Positions 29,010 through 31,745 of a stretch of DNA of 31,745 bases are shown here, piece after piece. Every line of letters begins with the position of its first letter. Within the stretch, counting starts at the first letter, position 1. The position numbers and the translations under genes were made by a program. Below the pieces are notes generated by a model. It saw only the letters and a list, made by a program, of their open reading frames with translations, was not told where the DNA came from and searched no databases. Source of the DNA: a virus; IMG/VR virus record IMGVR_UViG_3300028392_000208, positions 1 to 31,745 of that record. One strand, written 5' to 3'.

Positions 29010-29953
29010 GACTAGAAGAAATGGAAACGGTACTACGCCGTTTAGATATTGAGCCTGTAAACGCACGCGGTTCGGAGATACTTGCGTTATGCCCAGGCCA
29101 CAAAGAGATTACTGGCAAAGAAGATCGTAGCCCGTCTTGGTGGATTAATGCTGACACAGGCGCTCACATTTGTTTCTCCTGTGGCTTTAAAGGTAATCTA
29201 TGGTCTTTGATTGCTACTGCACAAGGCTTACGGGATGCGAATGGCTTTCTTGATTACGCAGACGCTAAAGACTGGCTATACCTATCGTTCGATAATCTAC
29301 AGTTAGGCACACAGGAAATTGAAGAGCCAGAGACTGTATTCAAAGAAGTAACTAACATTACAGAGGCCAGACTTGCTTTATTTACTTATCCACCGCAGCA
29401 CGCATTGACTGCGCGCGGGTTTACTCTGCAGGCCGCTGAGAAACACCAGCTACTATGGGATACCGCACACTCAAACTGGATATCTGTAATCCGTGACCCC
29501 TATTCAAATAAATTGTTAGGTTGGCAGGAGAAAGGGTTTAGTCGTCGTTATTTCAGGAACTACCCTACCGGAGTAGAAAAGTCAACCACTCTATTTGGAT
29601 TTAACCGATATACTGGTGGTCGTATGATTGTTGTAGAATCTCCGCTAGATGTAGTACGCCTAGAATCTATTGGCGTTACCGGTGCAGTATCTACATACGG
29701 TTCAATGATTTCTAACACCCAGCTAGAACTTATCAAAGAAGCAGACGAAATCGTATTTGCTTTAGATAATGACGAGTCAGGCATGAACTCTACGAAAAAG
29801 ATGCTCGAACAAAATTTCGAAGCATGGTACTTTAACTATTCGAACACAGATATGAAAGACGTGGGAGCTATGAGCAGGCTTGAAATCCTAACGGGATTAG
29901 ATAATGCTAAGCACTCAGTACACGGACTAGGAGCGCTAGAATGGCTTTCGTAG
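29006..29953 (+). CDS. DnaG-like DNA primase (CHC2 zinc finger plus Toprim)
   Basis: A 315-residue primase. The zinc site C29-x2-H32...C56-x2-C59 (ALCPGHKEI; GAHICFSCGFKG) is the CHC2 type. The Toprim core has the catalytic Glu in IVVESPLDVVRL at about residue 211 and the Asp pair in FALDNDESGMNS at about 254-256. Between them is a linker with the GWQEKGFSRRYFRNYP strand. The protein is short: the C-terminal helicase-binding domain of bacterial DnaG is absent. The start overlaps the DnaB-like stop (ATGA). It makes RNA primers on the helicase-opened strand. Confidence 0.92.
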   Translation: MRLEEMETVLRRLDIEPVNARGSEILALCPGHKEITGKEDRSPSWWINADTGAHICFSCGFKGNLWSLIATAQGLRDANGFLDYADAKDWLYLSFDNLQLGTQEIEEPETVFKEVTNITEARLALFTYPPQHALTARGFTLQAAEKHQLLWDTAHSNWISVIRDPYSNKLLGWQEKGFSRRYFRNYPTGVEKSTTLFGFNRYTGGRMIVVESPLDVVRLESIGVTGAVSTYGSMISNTQLELIKEADEIVFALDNDESGMNSTKKMLEQNFEAWYFNYSNTDMKDVGAMSRLEILTGLDNAKHSVHGLGALEWLS

Positions 29954-31524
29954 GAGACCTGCTACCGTATCAGCCAGAGGCTGTAAATAAAATGGTTGAC
30001 CGCGGCAAGATGCTTGTGGCGTACGACCTAGGGCTCGGCAAGACTGTTATTACAATTGCAGCTATTGAACAGCTAATGGATGAGCGCAAAATAACAGAGC
30101 CGGGAATTATTATTTGTCTATCTAGTCTTAAGTACCAATGGGCTTCATCTATTACAAAATTCACTAACGGCTCAACTTCAATTGTAATTGACGGCAATCC
30201 AGAGCAACGTAAACGTCAGTATGAACGAGCGTTTAAATGGAAAAACACAGGCATTGATTATGTAATTATGAACTATGAACAAGTAGTTAATGACTGGGAG
30301 CTGGTTAAGAAACTACCAAAAGGTTTTGTAGTTTTAGACGAAGCCACCGCTATTAAGTCTTTTAAATCAAAGCGCGCTAAGGCTGTTAAGAAGTTAGCAA
30401 CTTGCGAATATAAGTTTGCTCTTACAGGTACTCCTATTGAAAACGGTAAACCTGAAGAACTATTTAGCATTATGCAATTTGTAGACGATAACGTACTAGG
30501 CCGCTTTGACAAGTTTGACATGACGTTTATTGTTCGTAATACCTGGGGCGGCGTAGATAGATACCGTAACTTGCCTACGTTGCACGAGCGCATGAAAGAG
30601 GCCTCTGTCCGTAAAGCACAGAAAGACCCAGATGTAGCACCATTTCTACCAGCCACTATTCATAAAGACCCTGTCTATGTGATGATGGATAGAAAAACAT
30701 CCAAGTTGTATAAGCGCATCTCAGACGACTTGCTATTAGATTTAGATAACGCACAGGAGCTATTTGGAAGCTCGTTTAATGTCATGTCTCACTACGGCTT
30801 TGAGAAGTCCTGGGGCGGACCTGCTGATGAGTTGCGTGGTCAAGTTATGTCTAAAATAGGTGCGTTAAAAATGCTTACCTGTTCACCGCAGTTACTAAAG
30901 ACAAGCGCTAAAAAATTCAGAGACGGCAACGGAGAAGGCTCAGCTTACGCAGATATCCTAGACCAAGAAGAATTGCTAGACGGGTTACCTAATACAAAAC
31001 TAGAATCATTTGTTTCTTATGCCAAAGATTTCCTAGAGCAAGACGAAAAGAATAAGCTAGTTGTATTTTGTTCTTATGTAGACATGGTTGATATAATTGC
31101 AGATAGATTAGGGCGCGACATTAGCGTTACTTACACCGGTCAACTAGACGCTAAAACTAAGGAGAAGCATAAGAATGCGCTTAACAATGACCCTAATATT
31201 CGTGTGTTCATTAGTTCTGATGCCGGTGGTTATGGCGTTGACCTTCCGGCTGCGAACATGCTCATTAACTATGATTTACCTTGGTCTTCTGGTCTGGCTA
31301 CTCAGCGTAACGGGCGCATTCGTAGAGCTTCTTCTGAGTGGAAAACCATAGTTATTCAAGACTTTTTAGTTACCGGCTCTGTAGAAGTTAGGCAATATGC
31401 AGCTCTTCAACAGAAAAATGCAATCGCTTCTGCCGTTATTGATGGCGAAGGCATTAATGATAAAGGAGGGGTGGACTTCACCATTGGAACTCTTCGCGGG
31501 TTCTTACTGGACACGTCCGTATAA
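29941..31524 (+). CDS. SNF2-type superfamily 2 helicase/ATPase
   Basis: A 527-residue two-lobe SF2 ATPase. Motifs in order: LLPYQPEAVNKMVDRG (Q/entry), Walker A DLGLGKT at residues 29-35, motif II VVLDEAT with D133-E134, motif III ALTGTPIEN, and in the second lobe KLVVFCSYVDMVDIIADRLG, FISSDAGGYGVDLP and motif VI ATQRNGRIRR near residue 455. These are the SNF2-family forms (DEAT box, TGTPIEN, QRnGRi.R). Such phage proteins act in replication restart, recombination or removal of bound proteins from DNA. The start lies inside the primase gene. No nuclease domain is fused. Confidence 0.9.
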   Translation: MAFVGDLLPYQPEAVNKMVDRGKMLVAYDLGLGKTVITIAAIEQLMDERKITEPGIIICLSSLKYQWASSITKFTNGSTSIVIDGNPEQRKRQYERAFKWKNTGIDYVIMNYEQVVNDWELVKKLPKGFVVLDEATAIKSFKSKRAKAVKKLATCEYKFALTGTPIENGKPEELFSIMQFVDDNVLGRFDKFDMTFIVRNTWGGVDRYRNLPTLHERMKEASVRKAQKDPDVAPFLPATIHKDPVYVMMDRKTSKLYKRISDDLLLDLDNAQELFGSSFNVMSHYGFEKSWGGPADELRGQVMSKIGALKMLTCSPQLLKTSAKKFRDGNGEGSAYADILDQEELLDGLPNTKLESFVSYAKDFLEQDEKNKLVVFCSYVDMVDIIADRLGRDISVTYTGQLDAKTKEKHKNALNNDPNIRVFISSDAGGYGVDLPAANMLINYDLPWSSGLATQRNGRIRRASSEWKTIVIQDFLVTGSVEVRQYAALQQKNAIASAVIDGEGINDKGGVDFTIGTLRGFLLDTSV

Positions 31525-31525
31525 T

Positions 31526-31702
31526 ATGCCTAGTTATAGTTTTAAATGCCCTACTTGCGAAGCTACGGTTACAGTTACGCAAGATGTAAGCGATAATCCA
31601 AAAGTGCCTAAATGTCTTAACTGTGAAATAGACATGACAAGAGTATACGGCGGCCTTTCTGTACAGTTCAGAGGCGGCGGCTGGGGAAGTAGTAGAGGAT
31701 GA
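31526..31702 (+). CDS. FmdB-like zinc-ribbon protein
   Basis: A 58-residue protein starting at ATG just after the helicase stop. Cysteines at 8, 11, 30 and 33 (SYSFKCPTCEATV; VPKCLNCEIDM) form a zinc ribbon, and the end GGLSVQFRGGGWGSSRG matches the FmdB-like pattern (a GG.. fkGGGw tail). The family is small, found in bacteria and phages, of uncertain role, possibly regulatory. It is joined to the next gene by an ATGA overlap. Confidence 0.8.
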   Translation: MPSYSFKCPTCEATVTVTQDVSDNPKVPKCLNCEIDMTRVYGGLSVQFRGGGWGSSRG

Positions 31703-31745
31703 CATTTGACGAGTGGTTACAATATGGCCTTACACAAGGCTGGTG
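31699..31745 (+). CDS. Start of a small phage gene, cut by the window end
   Basis: The ATG overlaps the previous stop (ATGA), and the 15 readable residues (MTFDEWLQYGLTQGW) match the opening of a small actinophage-style protein I have seen elsewhere (T..EWL.YG...G). Only the start is inside the window, so no function can be given. Confidence 0.55.
   Translation, partial: MTFDEWLQYGLTQGW

Noticed and set aside
31397-31525. Longer frame upstream of the FmdB-like gene
   Set aside because: It overlaps the helicase gene end; the MPSYSF start is the family's usual N-terminus.
1-31745. tRNA genes, CRISPR arrays, integrase or insertion sequences
   Set aside because: No cloverleaf, spaced repeat array, recombinase motif or terminal inverted repeat was seen while reading.

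Overview
The window is one arm of a tailed-phage genome (Caudoviricetes) with a contractile tail (myovirus morphology). Every supportable gene lies on the + strand, packed head to tail with ATGA or TAATG overlaps. The sheath, tube, gpD-like hub, gp5/gpV-like spike, gp25-like, baseplate J-like and gpI-like proteins together define a contractile tail. Base composition is moderate (about 40-45% GC by eye). No integrase, tRNA, IS element or CRISPR array was seen, so a virulent phage is more likely than a prophage. The host cannot be read from the sequence. The style of several small proteins and of the lysozyme-like domain in the tape measure recalls phages of Actinobacteria, possibly aquatic ones, but that is inference.

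Layout. (1) 1-404: the end of a head/structural operon, closed by a hairpin terminator. (2) 518-4463: an adaptor-like protein with a BppU-like end, a short collagen-repeat fibre and two long fibre-like proteins. (3) 4481-7679: a head-closure candidate followed by a run of very small, extremely Lys/Ala-rich proteins, interrupted by one beta-rich protein and an 18-codon Cys-rich micro-ORF, then a terminator. (4) 7793-8876: neck and tail-completion proteins. (5) 8916-24848: the tail in canonical order: sheath, tube, tail-assembly chaperone with an apparent +1 frameshift extension, tape measure carrying a lysozyme-like domain, baseplate adaptor, LysM-like protein, gpD-like hub, spike, gp25-like, baseplate J-like, fibre, and a gpI-like protein with carbohydrate-binding-like modules. 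(6) 24845-31745: a strong sigma70-type promoter, then a replication operon: Rossmann-like protein, winged-helix initiator candidate, DnaC-like loader, SWIM zinc-finger protein, unknown protein, DnaB-like helicase, DnaG-like primase, SNF2-type helicase, FmdB-like zinc ribbon and the start of another gene.

How it works together. The tail genes encode a contractile injection machine. Its sheath, baseplate and gpI-like protein have all been expanded by the same two small beta-rich modules, as if one decoration kit had been spread over the particle. The replication genes make a lambda-like set (initiator, loader, helicase, primase). The initiator candidate carries, in the DNA for its low-complexity linker, short direct repeats, an AT-rich stretch and a perfect hairpin, the arrangement seen at the lambda origin inside gene O. 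The most interesting items are this putative embedded origin, the shared tail modules, the +1 frameshift in the tail chaperone, and the cluster of histone-tail-like basic proteins.
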